Positions 1 through 8,352 of a DNA stretch of 48,290 bases are shown here, one piece after another. Origin of the DNA: Clostridium sp. GTDB taxonomy: Bacteria; Bacillota; Clostridia; Clostridiales; Clostridiaceae. Position 1 is the first letter of the stretch; every line of letters begins with the position of its first letter. The stretch is taken from the NCBI RefSeq assembly GCF_030532265.1, contig NZ_JAUNLM010000013.1, positions 1 through 48,290 of the forward strand. The letters are read 5' to 3'. A program made the position numbers and the translations under genes. The notes beneath the pieces were generated by a model. It was not told the origin of the DNA. It did not search any database and saw only the letters and a program-made list of their open reading frames with translations.

Positions 1-6
1 ATACTA

Positions 7-564
7 TTAAACTCTTTCCATGTACTCTCCAGTTCTAGTATCAACTCTAATAGTATCTCCTTCATTAACGAACATAGGAACATTTACAACTGCTCCAGTT
101 TCAAGTGTAGCTGGCTTTAAAGCATTTGTTGCAGTATTTCCTTTTACTCCTGGTTCACTTTCAGTTACTAATAATTCTACGAAGTTTGGTGCTTCAACTG
201 AGAAAGCGTCTCCTTTATAGAATTTTATTATAGCAAACATATTTTCCTTTAAGTATTTTATAGCATCTTCAACCTTTTCATAATTTAAAGGAATTTGATC
301 ATATGTTTCTTGATCCATGAAGTAATATAACTCTCCATCTGAGTATAAATATTGCATTTCTTTTCTTTCAATAACAGCTTCTTGGAACTTAGCTGTAGGG
401 TTAAATGTTGTTTCAGTAACTCCTCCTGATATAACATTTCTAAGTTTTGTTCTTACGAAAGCTGCTCCTTTTCCTGGTTTAACGTGTAAAAAGTCTACAA
501 CTGTATATACTTGTCCTTCGTGTTCAAAAGTTGTACCTTTTCTTAAATCTCCTGCTGATATCAT
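7..564 (-). CDS. efp: Translation elongation factor P
   Basis: EF-P binds between the P and E sites and relieves ribosome stalling at consecutive prolines. The 185-residue protein has the family's usual length and three beta domains. The loop PGKGAAF near residues 30-36 carries Lys32, the position modified in Bacillus EF-P. A TTG in frame at 579 would add five residues, but it sits inside the ribosome binding site. The ATG at 564 lies seven bases after GGAGGG and gives the standard N-terminus [10 protein letters not shown]. It is the last gene of the minus-strand series and follows the pilus operon, but it has its own promoter-like sequence in the preceding 190 bases. Confidence 0.98.
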   Translation of the reverse strand: MISAGDLRKGTTFEHEGQVYTVVDFLHVKPGKGAAFVRTKLRNVISGGVTETTFNPTAKFQEAVIERKEMQYLYSDGELYYFMDQETYDQIPLNYEKVEDAIKYLKENMFAIIKFYKGDAFSVEAPNFVELLVTESEPGVKGNTATNALKPATLETGAVVNVPMFVNEGDTIRVDTRTGEYMERV

Positions 565-664
565 TAAATATCCCTCCAAAAGTATAAATTCAATCCAAAT
601 AATTATATCAATTAGAAGTTAATCATATATAATCATAATTTGGTTTCTTCTGACATACAAATTT

Positions 665-693
665 ATTTTATCAAAACTCCTTATTAATTGCAA
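665..693 (-). promoter_or_regulatory. Putative efp promoter
   Basis: On the minus strand, TTGCAA (693-688) is followed after 17 bases by TAAAAT (670-665). This matches a vegetative sigma-A promoter and predicts a leader of about 95 bases before the efp ATG at 564. It would separate efp transcription from the pilus operon upstream. The call rests on pattern matching only. Confidence 0.55.
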
Positions 694-751
694 TTATTTA
701 GAGTATTATTTTAACATTATTTTTATATTTAAAATCCTTCTTTAAATATTA

Positions 752-1126
752 TTATAATTTTCGTTTAAATTTATACTCTTCAAGATTTAATTTTACATTA
801 AAATTGTCATTATCATATTTAACTTCATAATCTTTTATAATATAACCTTTTATTTCTTTCATTGCCTTAATAATAACGTCCTTATTTCCTTCTATAGTTA
901 CAAGAGCTTTTATATTTTTAGTTCCTTCTATATTATTTACAATTAGTCCTTTTATGTTGCTTAAATCATTAAATACATTATTAATAGTTTTTATATCTCC
1001 ATTAAATACATTTATTGCATTATCATAATAACTTTTTTCATCTATTTTAGATGATGATACAAAAAACATTCCCTGAATCAAAATCATTATTATAAGTGAT
1101 ATATATTTAAAATAAATCTTTTTCAT
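752..1126 (-). CDS. Small membrane-anchored protein, PilO-like position in the pilus operon
   Basis: I do not recognise this 124-residue protein by sequence. It has a single hydrophobic segment near residues 6-24 and a short extracytoplasmic part rich in Ile, Asn and Lys that looks like a small alpha/beta domain. That architecture, and its place as last gene after a PilN-like protein, suggest the PilO/GspM-type platform component that couples the inner-membrane ring to the assembly ATPase. It overlaps the preceding gene's stop. Two ATGs, at 1132 and 1126, are possible. The second is better spaced from GGGA. The PilO assignment is inference from context. Confidence 0.6.
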   Translation of the reverse strand: MKKIYFKYISLIIMILIQGMFFVSSSKIDEKSYYDNAINVFNGDIKTINNVFNDLSNIKGLIVNNIEGTKNIKALVTIEGNKDVIIKAMKEIKGYIIKDYEVKYDNDNFNVKLNLEEYKFKRKL

Positions 1127-1128
1127 AA

Positions 1129-1521
1129 TCATTTTCCCAAAACTTTTAAATAATAACCTTCCTCTCCTTTATTTTCTATACTTTCTATTGTTTTTTCTTT
1201 ACTTATATAATCTATATATTTTTTATCCATTATAAGCATACTTCCCTCATTATTTTTAATCTCACCACTGCGTGATGTTTTATATAATATATTCATCCAA
1301 TCTTTTAATTCATCTATATTAACTCCAATATCAGCTACTATATTTTCATTTATTTTTGATTTTATTTCCTTATTATTTATCAAAACTTTTATATTGCTAA
1401 TTGTACTTGGTAATAATATTAAATTAATAATTAATGTTATTTTAATCATTATATTTAATCTTGTTTTAGTTTCTTTCATCCTTTTATCTATAAACTTTTT
1501 AGGTATAAATTCATTGCTCAT
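1129..1521 (-). CDS. PilN-like inner-membrane platform protein
   Basis: This 130-residue protein has a short basic cytoplasmic N-terminus containing FIPKKFIDKR, one transmembrane helix near residues 24-42, and a periplasm-side remainder. PilN and GspL C-terminal-type proteins share this layout, and their N-terminus (usually an NLLP-like motif) contacts PilM. FIPK may be the equivalent here. It starts one base after the upstream PilM-like gene's stop and overlaps the next gene by a few bases, so the three are translated together. The family call depends mainly on architecture and operon position. Confidence 0.55.
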   Translation of the reverse strand: MSNEFIPKKFIDKRMKETKTRLNIMIKITLIINLILLPSTISNIKVLINNKEIKSKINENIVADIGVNIDELKDWMNILYKTSRSGEIKNNEGSMLIMDKKYIDYISKEKTIESIENKGEEGYYLKVLGK

Positions 1522-1522
1522 A

Positions 1523-2074
1523 TCATACCTCCTCTAAAATAAAGCTTTTTTTATTAAAAGGAAAACTTATTTTTCCAACTAGAATATTATCTAACGAATC
1601 TTTTAAATTAAAATTACTGTATATTTTATTATTTATTAAATACCCATTTACCACCTCAAGAAAATACCAATTTTCATAAACTTTTATTACAGCCTTAAAT
1701 GTATTTAATTTCTTCATTTTAATTATTAAATTTATTATTTGAAATTGGATTGGTATAACTTTAAGTTTTCTTATATTATTTAATACTTGTGATATTTTAT
1801 TTCCACCTTTAACAGCATATATATAAGTTTTATTTAGTTTTTTATCAACTTTAAAATCTAATAAATAATCATCTTCATTAAACTCACCCTTTATATCATT
1901 ATCTATAATATTACTAATTTTCTTTTTATTAATTTCTAAGTATTCTTTTATATAAATTTCTTCATCTAATATAAAAATCTTAGCATTTAATTTATTATGT
2001 AAATTTAGTGAATTTTGTTGTCCTTTATAAACATATCCAAATTTATTTATCTCTAATATTTCTTTATTTATCAT
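1523..2074 (-). CDS. Short PilM/GspL-like protein in the pilus operon (tentative)
   Basis: This is a 183-residue soluble protein with no signal peptide or clear membrane helix. The stretch around residues 128-145 (FKAVIKVYENWYFLEVVNG) has the rhythm of the actin-like subdomain in PilM, where a strand pair around an acidic residue ends in an NG turn. The usual DIG phosphate-binding signature is missing, and PilM is normally about 350 residues, so this would be a half-size, probably non-ATP-binding version. It sits directly before the PilN-like gene, which is where pilM belongs. It could instead be an unrelated clostridial protein. Confidence 0.5.
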   Translation of the reverse strand: MINKEILEINKFGYVYKGQQNSLNLHNKLNAKIFILDEEIYIKEYLEINKKKISNIIDNDIKGEFNEDDYLLDFKVDKKLNKTYIYAVKGGNKISQVLNNIRKLKVIPIQFQIINLIIKMKKLNTFKAVIKVYENWYFLEVVNGYLINNKIYSNFNLKDSLDNILVGKISFPFNKKSFILEEV

Positions 2075-2079
2075 AAACT

Positions 2080-2586
2080 CTATACCTTTCTTTTAGGAAA
2101 CAATCTTAAAATTTTATTTTCTTCATTTTGTAAATCAGCTTTTAATTTTTCATCCTTTTTTAAATTATTCTGACTTTCTTTTTCTATGAAAACTTTTTCT
2201 TTATCTTCTATACTATAAAGACAATATAAAGTTTTTTCTTCTTTTTTAATACCATAAGCTATTTTAAATATTTTTTTACTTTTTAAATAATGTAATTTAA
2301 TATAATTTTCATTTGGTATAACATAAGAATTTTCTATATCATTTATATTTTCATTATTCATATTGTTAATAACTTTATTACTATTACTTTCTAGCCAAGC
2401 ATTGCATATATTTAAAACTTCAACCTGACTATCTTTTAAATCTAAAAAACTAGAATAAATTTCATAATTTTTTATATATTTAATATTCATGTTTGATATT
2501 TTAGCTCCTAAAATTAATATAGTTGTTATAAAAAATATTAATATTATAGAGTTTATAAGTACATACCCCTGTTTTTTTACATACAT
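2080..2586 (-). CDS. Prepilin-like minor pseudopilin lacking Glu+5 (GspK/PilX-like)
   Basis: The 168-residue product begins with a short basic leader KKQG followed by the hydrophobic N-terminal helix YVLINSIILIFFITTILIL, the signature of a type IV prepilin cut after Gly by PilD. Position +5 of the mature protein is Asn, not the Glu that nearly all pilins carry. Loss of Glu+5 is known for GspK-type tip pseudopilins. The rest is lysine- and glutamate-rich. Its ATG overlaps the last codons of the upstream prepilin gene. The processing site is clear by eye; assignment to GspK rather than PilX is inference. Confidence 0.75.
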   Translation of the reverse strand: MYVKKQGYVLINSIILIFFITTILILGAKISNMNIKYIKNYEIYSSFLDLKDSQVEVLNICNAWLESNSNKVINNMNNENINDIENSYVIPNENYIKLHYLKSKKIFKIAYGIKKEEKTLYCLYSIEDKEKVFIEKESQNNLKKDEKLKADLQNEENKILRLFPKRKV

Positions 2587-3071
2587 ATTAAGTACTCCTT
2601 ATCATCAATTCCGAGTTCAACATATATAAGTTTATCTTTTTTATAAACAATAAATTTTGTTACATCATCTAAAATTATATTTGTTGTTAACTCTTTTTTT
2701 ACTCCACCTATTTCTCTATAATACTTAATTTGTAATGTTTTGCTAACTAAATATATCTTTTTATATTTAACTAATAAATTTTTATCTATTGCATTTTTAT
2801 CATTTATTTCTTCTAACTTATGTTCTTCCTTTGAAATTTCAATTTCATCACTATTTTTTGAAATTTTATAATTTGTATTATCTACTTCTGAAAATATTTT
2901 CTTTATATTTAATATTGCCCTATCAATTTCATTTTCTTTTTTTATTAAAGTATTTCTTTCACTTGAATACTTATATGTATTCAATGTTAACTTAATCAAA
3001 CATAAAATTATAATTGATGATATAAATATATATGATAAACATTCTATTAATGTAAAGCCTTGCTTTTTCAT
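2577..3071 (-). CDS. Prepilin-like protein, PilW/GspJ type
   Basis: This 164-residue protein has the canonical prepilin N-terminus MKKQG/FTLIECLSYIFISS, with Glu at +5 of the mature form and a hydrophobic helix to about residue 26. An in-frame TTG at 3086 gives a longer N-terminus, but TTGGATGG there looks like the ribosome binding site. The ATG at 3071 gives the normal five-residue leader, so I chose it. The size and position in the series of four prepilin genes suggest a PilW/GspJ-like minor pilin. The product would be cleaved by a PilD peptidase, which is not encoded in the window. Confidence 0.75.
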   Translation of the reverse strand: MKKQGFTLIECLSYIFISSIIILCLIKLTLNTYKYSSERNTLIKKENEIDRAILNIKKIFSEVDNTNYKISKNSDEIEISKEEHKLEEINDKNAIDKNLLVKYKKIYLVSKTLQIKYYREIGGVKKELTTNIILDDVTKFIVYKKDKLIYVELGIDDKEYLICM

Positions 3072-3502
3072 TTTAATTCCATCCAATACTCTTTTAATAT
3101 TTCAGTTTCTAAAAATTTTTCATCATTTAAAGTTAAACTTATACTCATTTTAATCTCTTTATCATTTTTGAAAATTTTACTTATTTTTATAAAACTTTTA
3201 GAATTAAAATTAGAAAATAAATTTATTATATTTTCATCTTTTAATTTATTTGCATCATTTAAATTAATAAAAATATTTTCTTCAAACTTATTAAATATTC
3301 TATCTAATTCATTTATACTAATATTAAACTTAAGCTCACTTATAATATTATTTAAAATAATATTATTTTTTCTTGATTCTTCCCTAATAACAAATGCCTT
3401 CAAATCTAATTTATTCATTTTTACAACTACTCCACATAATATAGTTATTATAAATATAGAAACTATACATTCAAGCAATATACTACCACTTTTCTTTTTC
3501 AA
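3068..3502 (-). CDS. Prepilin-like minor pilin (PilV/GspI-like)
   Basis: The 144-residue product starts MKKKSG/SILLECIVSIF, a prepilin leader with Gly at -1 and Glu at +5, followed by a hydrophobic helix. The rest is predicted helical and strand segments without a cysteine loop. Its start codon is TTG, 20 bases inside the upstream gene, and no ATG in this frame would keep the leader. A minor pilin or pseudopilin role in filament initiation is expected from family knowledge. The PilV/GspI label rests on gene order. Confidence 0.72.
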   Translation of the reverse strand: MKKKSGSILLECIVSIFIITILCGVVVKMNKLDLKAFVIREESRKNNIILNNIISELKFNISINELDRIFNKFEENIFINLNDANKLKDENIINLFSNFNSKSFIKISKIFKNDKEIKMSISLTLNDEKFLETEILKEYWMELK

Positions 3503-3926
3503 TATTTATATAGTCAACTCCTACTCTTATTTTTAATGAATATTTTTCCTTATCTTTATAATTCTTCATTACAGTTGTTTGAGATGAAATTTGTCCATTA
3601 GTACTTATTTGAATAATAGATCCATTTTCAACACTTATATAATCTGGTATTTTAAAAGATTCTATTACGATACCTTCTTGAGTTAAATTAACTTTACTAT
3701 TTGCTTTGCTAAAGTTAATTTGAAAATTTTTATTCTCTTTTATTGCCTTAGCCTTACTATAAGTTAATATACCTTCAATAGATGTAAGAAAATTTTCTGT
3801 TTCTAAATTTCTAATAGCCTTGGTATAGTAATTTATAATACTATTTGAAGATCCTATTATAATAGTTATAATTATAATTACTGCCATAAGCTCAATAAGT
3901 GTATACCCCTTCTTTTTCTTTATCAA
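3483..3926 (-). CDS. Prepilin-like protein, GspH/FimT type
   Basis: The 147-residue product has leader MIKKKKG and mature start YTLIELMAVIIIITIII, with Glu at +5 and Met at +7, the cleanest prepilin signature in the operon. The C-terminal part has alternating strands typical of GspH/FimT minor pilins. The gene uses a TTG start overlapping the TGA of pilC (TTGA), preceded by GGAGG. It could be the main filament subunit of this small system, but nothing marks it as more abundant than the other three. Confidence 0.78.
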   Translation of the reverse strand: MIKKKKGYTLIELMAVIIIITIIIGSSNSIINYYTKAIRNLETENFLTSIEGILTYSKAKAIKENKNFQINFSKANSKVNLTQEGIVIESFKIPDYISVENGSIIQISTNGQISSQTTVMKNYKDKEKYSLKIRVGVDYINIEKEKW

Positions 3927-4954
3927 ATTATTCCTCCATAAACACTTTGAAAAATTGGTAATATAAATATTCCAATAAATGCTAATATTAAAATAGACAT
4001 AATAACAATAATTATCGGCTGAAACATAGCTGTTATTTTTTTAAGTTTATCATTATTTTTCTTATAAAGTCTTGAATATAAATTATCTAAGTTATTATCT
4101 AAAGAACCACTTTCTTCACCTAACCTTATCATAGCTAGACTATATTCAGATAAATTTATAGTTTTCTTTAAAGATTCTGAAAGTTCTAATCCACTTAATA
4201 TATTTTTATTAATATCTTTATAAATTTCTTTATTTAATATATCGTCTTCACAATATTTAAGCCCTAATGATATATTTACCCCACTTAAAACAATTATCTT
4301 AATAACTAAAATAACCTCAAGCTCTCTAAATTCTTTAAAAATTTTATTCTTTTTAAATATTAAATTTATTATTTTATTAAAGTTATTTTTAAATAATATG
4401 CAAGGAATTAAAATTACCCATATAAATAAAGATAATATATATATAATTGGAGATTCGTTTATTTTATAGGAAAAATCAATTAGTACTTGTGCTATATAAG
4501 GAATAGAATTTCCTATAGATTTATATATATCCTCCAATTGAGGAATCATAAATTTCATTACAAAAATTAATATAAATATCATAGAACTTAATAAAAACAT
4601 TGGATATATCAAGAAATTTATTATATCTTTAAGTAATTCATCTTTTCTTTTATAATATATACTTAATTCATTAAGAACTTCTTGAAGTCTTCCAGTCTTT
4701 TCTCCAATTGAAATCATTCCAACAAAAAACTTAGGATATAAATTATTATTTTTCATAAATCCTTCACTTAAAGATTCTCCTTGCATTATTGAGTTAACTA
4801 ATACTTTTATACTATTTTTATAATCATTTCTTAATGGAAATTCATTTAATAAACTAATCGCTTTACTTATTTGCAATCCATCTTTATATAAATTAGATAA
4901 GTTTTCACATATAATACTTAAATTCTTATATGAATATTTTTTGTTGAAATTCAT
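3923..4954 (-). CDS. pilC: Type IV pilus/type II secretion inner-membrane platform protein PilC/GspF
   Basis: This is a polytopic platform protein on which the PilB ATPase acts to extract and polymerise pilins. The 343 residues show the duplicated T2SSF domain. The first copy includes LSEGFMKNNNLYPKFFVGMI and GEKTGRLQEVL (about residues 58-90). The second includes LSESLKKTINLSEYSLAMIRLGEESGSL (about residues 250-285). Three hydrophobic segments lie near residues 113-133, 170-190 and 315-335. This is somewhat shorter than the usual ~400 residues because the N-terminal cytoplasmic lead is brief. The gene begins 29 bases inside the end of pilB, implying coupled translation. Confidence 0.9.
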   Translation of the reverse strand: MNFNKKYSYKNLSIICENLSNLYKDGLQISKAISLLNEFPLRNDYKNSIKVLVNSIMQGESLSEGFMKNNNLYPKFFVGMISIGEKTGRLQEVLNELSIYYKRKDELLKDIINFLIYPMFLLSSMIFILIFVMKFMIPQLEDIYKSIGNSIPYIAQVLIDFSYKINESPIIYILSLFIWVILIPCILFKNNFNKIINLIFKKNKIFKEFRELEVILVIKIIVLSGVNISLGLKYCEDDILNKEIYKDINKNILSGLELSESLKKTINLSEYSLAMIRLGEESGSLDNNLDNLYSRLYKKNNDKLKKITAMFQPIIIVIMSILILAFIGIFILPIFQSVYGGII

Positions 4955-6308
4955 ATTTTACTAATTCCTCTCCATTTATAAATCTTTTATATTGCTTATA
5001 GCTTATTTCTCCTTTATACAATAATTCTTTACATCTGCTATACATTTGTTCATTTGACAATATTTCTAAATCTTCATTTATATTTTTAAGCTTACTTCTT
5101 ATATTTTCATCTATAAAATGTACTGCACATATTAGTCTTCTTCCACTTATACCAGTATAATTACATCTTTTACATCCCACTTCTTTATAAAAATAGTAAA
5201 TCTTATCATTTATGATTTCTTCTTTTTTAGTTTTACATTTTTCACACAAGCAACCAATTAATCTTTGAGATATAGCCCCAACCATTGAATCGCGTATTAA
5301 ATAATCTTTTACATTCATATCTTCAAATCTAAAAAATACATCTCTACTTGATTTTGTATGAATTGTAGAATAAACTTTATGTCCAGTAATTGCAGCTCTT
5401 ATTGCTATATTAGCTGTTTCTTCATCTCTAATTTCTCCTACCATTATCACATCTGGATCTTGCCTTAATATGCTCCTTAGACCATTTGCAAAATTTAAAT
5501 TTATTTTATTATTCACATTTATTTGATTAATTCCACTAAGATTACATTCCACCGGATCTTCAATGGTAGTTATATTTATATCATTATCTTTAATTTTTGA
5601 AATTATTGAATATAAAGTTGTAGATTTACCACTTCCTGTCGGACCATTTATTATGACTATTCCATTGTTAGCTTTTATAATTTTATCTAAATTTTCAGAC
5701 TGTTCTTTTGATAAATTAAGTAATTCCATATTATAATCAGATTTTTCTTTATAAAGTATTCTTATAACCATTTTTTCTCCAAATACTAATGGTATTATAG
5801 ATATTCTGCAATCAAAATAAATTTCATTATACTTAACAACAATTTTTCCATCTTGAGGTTTTCTCTTTTCTGCAATATCCATATTTCCATTTAACTTTAC
5901 TCTAGATAATATTTGATTATAATCACATATTCTTATTTTACTAACTAATATTAAGATTCCATCTATTCTTATTCTAACATTTACGAAATCTTCAAAAGGC
6001 TCAAAATGTATATCACTGCCTTTTTTAGATATAGTATATTTTATAAAAATTTCCTCTAAAGATTTGCTTAAGTCCGGCTTAACCATATAAAATAAATCAT
6101 AAAAATCATCCTTACTTAAATAAATAAATTCTACTTTTTTACTAAATATAAATTCTATAAACTCTTTTGAATTATTATTTTTTTCATAAGTTGCAACCTT
6201 TATATAATCCTTTTCAATATATAAAGGTAATATTTTGTATTCAATCATCTTATCTTTATCTATTTTATATACACAATTTAAATCTATATTTAAAATTAAA
6301 TTTTTCAT
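4926..6308 (-). CDS. pilB: Type IV pilus assembly ATPase PilB/GspE
   Basis: This is a hexameric cytoplasmic ATPase that powers pilin polymerisation. The 460 residues contain Walker A GPTGSGKSTT (about 222-231), an Asp box with TTIEDPVE, Walker B DPDVIMVGEIRDEETA (about 281-296), a His box around STIHTKSS, and a tetracysteine zinc site made by CLCEKCK and GCKRCNYTG. Most PilB proteins are about 560 residues; the missing length is in the N-terminal MshEN region, reduced here to about 70 residues. It is the first gene of the operon, with AAGGAGG before the ATG. No PilT retraction ATPase is in the window. Confidence 0.93.
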   Translation of the reverse strand: MKNLILNIDLNCVYKIDKDKMIEYKILPLYIEKDYIKVATYEKNNNSKEFIEFIFSKKVEFIYLSKDDFYDLFYMVKPDLSKSLEEIFIKYTISKKGSDIHFEPFEDFVNVRIRIDGILILVSKIRICDYNQILSRVKLNGNMDIAEKRKPQDGKIVVKYNEIYFDCRISIIPLVFGEKMVIRILYKEKSDYNMELLNLSKEQSENLDKIIKANNGIVIINGPTGSGKSTTLYSIISKIKDNDINITTIEDPVECNLSGINQINVNNKINLNFANGLRSILRQDPDVIMVGEIRDEETANIAIRAAITGHKVYSTIHTKSSRDVFFRFEDMNVKDYLIRDSMVGAISQRLIGCLCEKCKTKKEEIINDKIYYFYKEVGCKRCNYTGISGRRLICAVHFIDENIRSKLKNINEDLEILSNEQMYSRCKELLYKGEISYKQYKRFINGEELVKYEFQQKIFI

Positions 6309-6377
6309 ATCTCCTCCTTAATATTATTTATTTAATTATTTTCCAAATATTTCATATAATATTCAAAGCAAAATAAA

Positions 6378-6403
6378 AAAGCCTTAATAAAAATTAAGAC
6401 TTT
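6378..6403 (-). terminator. Rho-independent terminator after the lipoprotein gene
   Basis: On the minus strand an 11-bp stem (one G-U pair) with a UUUU loop is followed by TTTTTTATTTT. The stem starts within the stop codon of the lipoprotein gene. It separates dapF-lipoprotein transcription from the pilus operon about 70 bases further on. Confidence 0.8.
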
Positions 6404-7418
6404 AATTTATATTTATAAAGTTATAGTTTCCTTCTTTATTACTTATTAAAGAAACACTGTTATCCTTATAAGAAAATACTTCTTCTTTACCTTCTGAAGA
6501 ATTACTTCCAATAAATAATATTCCACTATTTGAAATCTGAATTCCTTTTTTCATATTTATACTTGATGGAAAAGAAAATACTAATTTTTTAATATTTTTA
6601 TCTTTTAACTTATATAATGATTTTGTATCATCAAAAGCTTCGCCTAATATATAGTATGAATTATCTTGTTTTTCTAAATCATTTATAGATTTAAAACTAT
6701 TTGATATATTATTTATATTCTTATTTTCAGCATTTATTTCTAATAAGATTTTTTCATTATTAGCTTTTTGTTGAAACACAAATACACTATTAAGATCTCC
6801 CTTTAGAAAATCTACATATCCTCCAGACTTTAGATTGTATAAAAGTTCTTCTTTATTCTCTTTTAAATCGTAAGTAAATATTCCATTTATTTTATCTTCT
6901 GAAATTCCATAATAGACAAGTTTATCATTTTTTATAAAATCATATAAATTGCCAGAAATAGCAACCTTAGATTTTATATTTATTTCTTTATCATCTTCTA
7001 AAGAAATTACTTTTAAATTATATCCGTTATCATAACTCATATAAGAAACATATCTTCCATCATAAGATATTTTTATAAAGTTATAATTACTATCCTTTAT
7101 TGGAATTTCTTTACCCTTATAATAAATATAATGTTTTCCATCTTTAACAAAAATATAAGTTCCACTTTCTTTGTTAAAATTTATAATAACCCTATCATTA
7201 CTTATCCCATGATATTTATCTTCTTGTAAATCAAAAACTTTATACTTTCCATTACTTTCTAATAACACAGAACCTTTTTCTAAGTTTATAGGTTGCAAAT
7301 TTAAATTTGAGTTTTCTATATTTGATTTACTATTACACGAAATAAATGTCAAAGATAAACTTAAAATAATTAGTATATACATAGGTACTTTGATTGATAC
7401 CTTTTTTAATAAATGCAT
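6402..7418 (-). CDS. Predicted surface lipoprotein with beta-propeller-like repeats
   Basis: I do not recognise a named family. The 338-residue product has a long signal peptide whose hydrophobic core ends in LTFISC, a plausible lipobox with Cys near residue 28, followed by a Ser/Asn-rich linker. The body is full of short strand-turn-strand units such as ISYDGRYVSYMSYDNGY and Gly/Asp/Asn-rich turns that resemble TolB or WD40-like propellers. It would be anchored outside the membrane. The ATG is preceded by GAGGGAG and lies 21 bases after dapF, so they are probably one transcript, ended by the terminator at its stop codon. Confidence 0.75.
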   Translation of the reverse strand: MHLLKKVSIKVPMYILIILSLSLTFISCNSKSNIENSNLNLQPINLEKGSVLLESNGKYKVFDLQEDKYHGISNDRVIINFNKESGTYIFVKDGKHYIYYKGKEIPIKDSNYNFIKISYDGRYVSYMSYDNGYNLKVISLEDDKEINIKSKVAISGNLYDFIKNDKLVYYGISEDKINGIFTYDLKENKEELLYNLKSGGYVDFLKGDLNSVFVFQQKANNEKILLEINAENKNINNISNSFKSINDLEKQDNSYYILGEAFDDTKSLYKLKDKNIKKLVFSFPSSINMKKGIQISNSGILFIGSNSSEGKEEVFSYKDNSVSLISNKEGNYNFININ

Positions 7419-7439
7419 TAAACTCCCTCTTATCTATAT

Positions 7440-8258
7440 TTATAATGTTTCACCTTTACATATATACTCAGCATTCCCCGTCATATAAACACCATTATCT
7501 AAAACTTCTATAATTAATTCTCCACCTGGTAGCTTTGCTAATACTTTATTATTAGTTAATCCAAATTTATTAGTTACAACAGCAGATGCACATGTTCCAG
7601 TACCACAAGCTAAAGTTCTTCCTGCGCCTCTCTCCCATGTATCTACTTTAATTGTATCACTATCAATTACTTTAACAAAATTAACATTTGTTCCTTCTTT
7701 AAAATAACTAAACTTCTCTATATACTTTCCTTCTAAAACATCATAATTATTGTTTTTATCAATTACTATAGTATGTGGTACACCCATTAATAATGCTGTT
7801 AACTCATATATCTTATTATTTATATTTACCTCTTCTTTTATTAATTCTTTTTTATTATTTAATGGAATTAATTCGCCTTTAAATGATGGCTTACCCATAT
7901 AAACTCTAGCTCCAATTATAATATTATCTTCACTTATAAGTTCAATTTCTTTTTTTCCATCATCTGTTTCCACAATAAACTTTTTATCTTTAACATATCC
8001 TTTATCATAAATATATCTTCCAAAACATCTTATTGCATTTCCACACATATTTGCTCTAGATCCATCACTGTTTATAATAGTCATTTTCATATTTAAATTA
8101 TTTAATTTTCTAACTACAACTAATCCATCTGCACCTATTCCAAAATGTCTATCACATAGCTTTTTAGCTATTGAAACTTCTTTTTCTAATAATTTGTTAT
8201 CTAAATCTTCAATAAATATAAAATCATTCCCAATACCTTGCATCTTTGTAAACTTCAT
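7440..8258 (-). CDS. dapF: Diaminopimelate epimerase
   Basis: DapF converts LL-diaminopimelate to meso-diaminopimelate for lysine and the peptidoglycan stem peptide. The two catalytic cysteines are in NMCGNAIRCFGRY (Cys near 72) and RTLACGTGTCASAV (Cys near 218). The N-terminus FTKMQGIGNDFIFIE is the family signature, and 272 residues is normal. AGGAGGAATAGAA precedes the ATG. MurE in the same window has the DAP-specific DNPR motif, so the product probably enters the wall. Confidence 0.97.
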   Translation of the reverse strand: MKFTKMQGIGNDFIFIEDLDNKLLEKEVSIAKKLCDRHFGIGADGLVVVRKLNNLNMKMTIINSDGSRANMCGNAIRCFGRYIYDKGYVKDKKFIVETDDGKKEIELISEDNIIIGARVYMGKPSFKGELIPLNNKKELIKEEVNINNKIYELTALLMGVPHTIVIDKNNNYDVLEGKYIEKFSYFKEGTNVNFVKVIDSDTIKVDTWERGAGRTLACGTGTCASAVVTNKFGLTNNKVLAKLPGGELIIEVLDNGVYMTGNAEYICKGETL

Positions 8259-8288
8259 TTCTATTCCTCCTGTAACTAATATATATAA

Positions 8289-8318
8289 TTGATTATTATC
8301 TTTATTTGGTGTTATACT
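8289..8318 (+). promoter_or_regulatory. Putative rqcH promoter
   Basis: TTGATT (8289-8294) is separated by 18 bases from TATACT (8313-8318), about 35 bases before the GTG start of rqcH. It lies in the short divergent region shared with dapF. I could not identify an equally good promoter for dapF on the other strand. Confidence 0.5.
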
Positions 8319-8352
8319 ATCCTTAAATTAAAGAAAAGAAAGGACGATAAAC

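Noticed and set aside
1523-2586. Frameshifted pilM
   Set aside because: The short PilM-like gene has tight start and stop junctions with its neighbours and no homologous remnant in another frame, so a short intact gene is more likely than a broken one.
3060-3536. Plus-strand open frame of 158 codons opposite the prepilin genes
   Set aside because: It is hydrophobic and Phe/Ile/Leu-rich as expected from the complement of Lys/Asn/Glu-rich coding sequence, has no ribosome binding site, and lies fully opposite genes with clear prepilin signatures.
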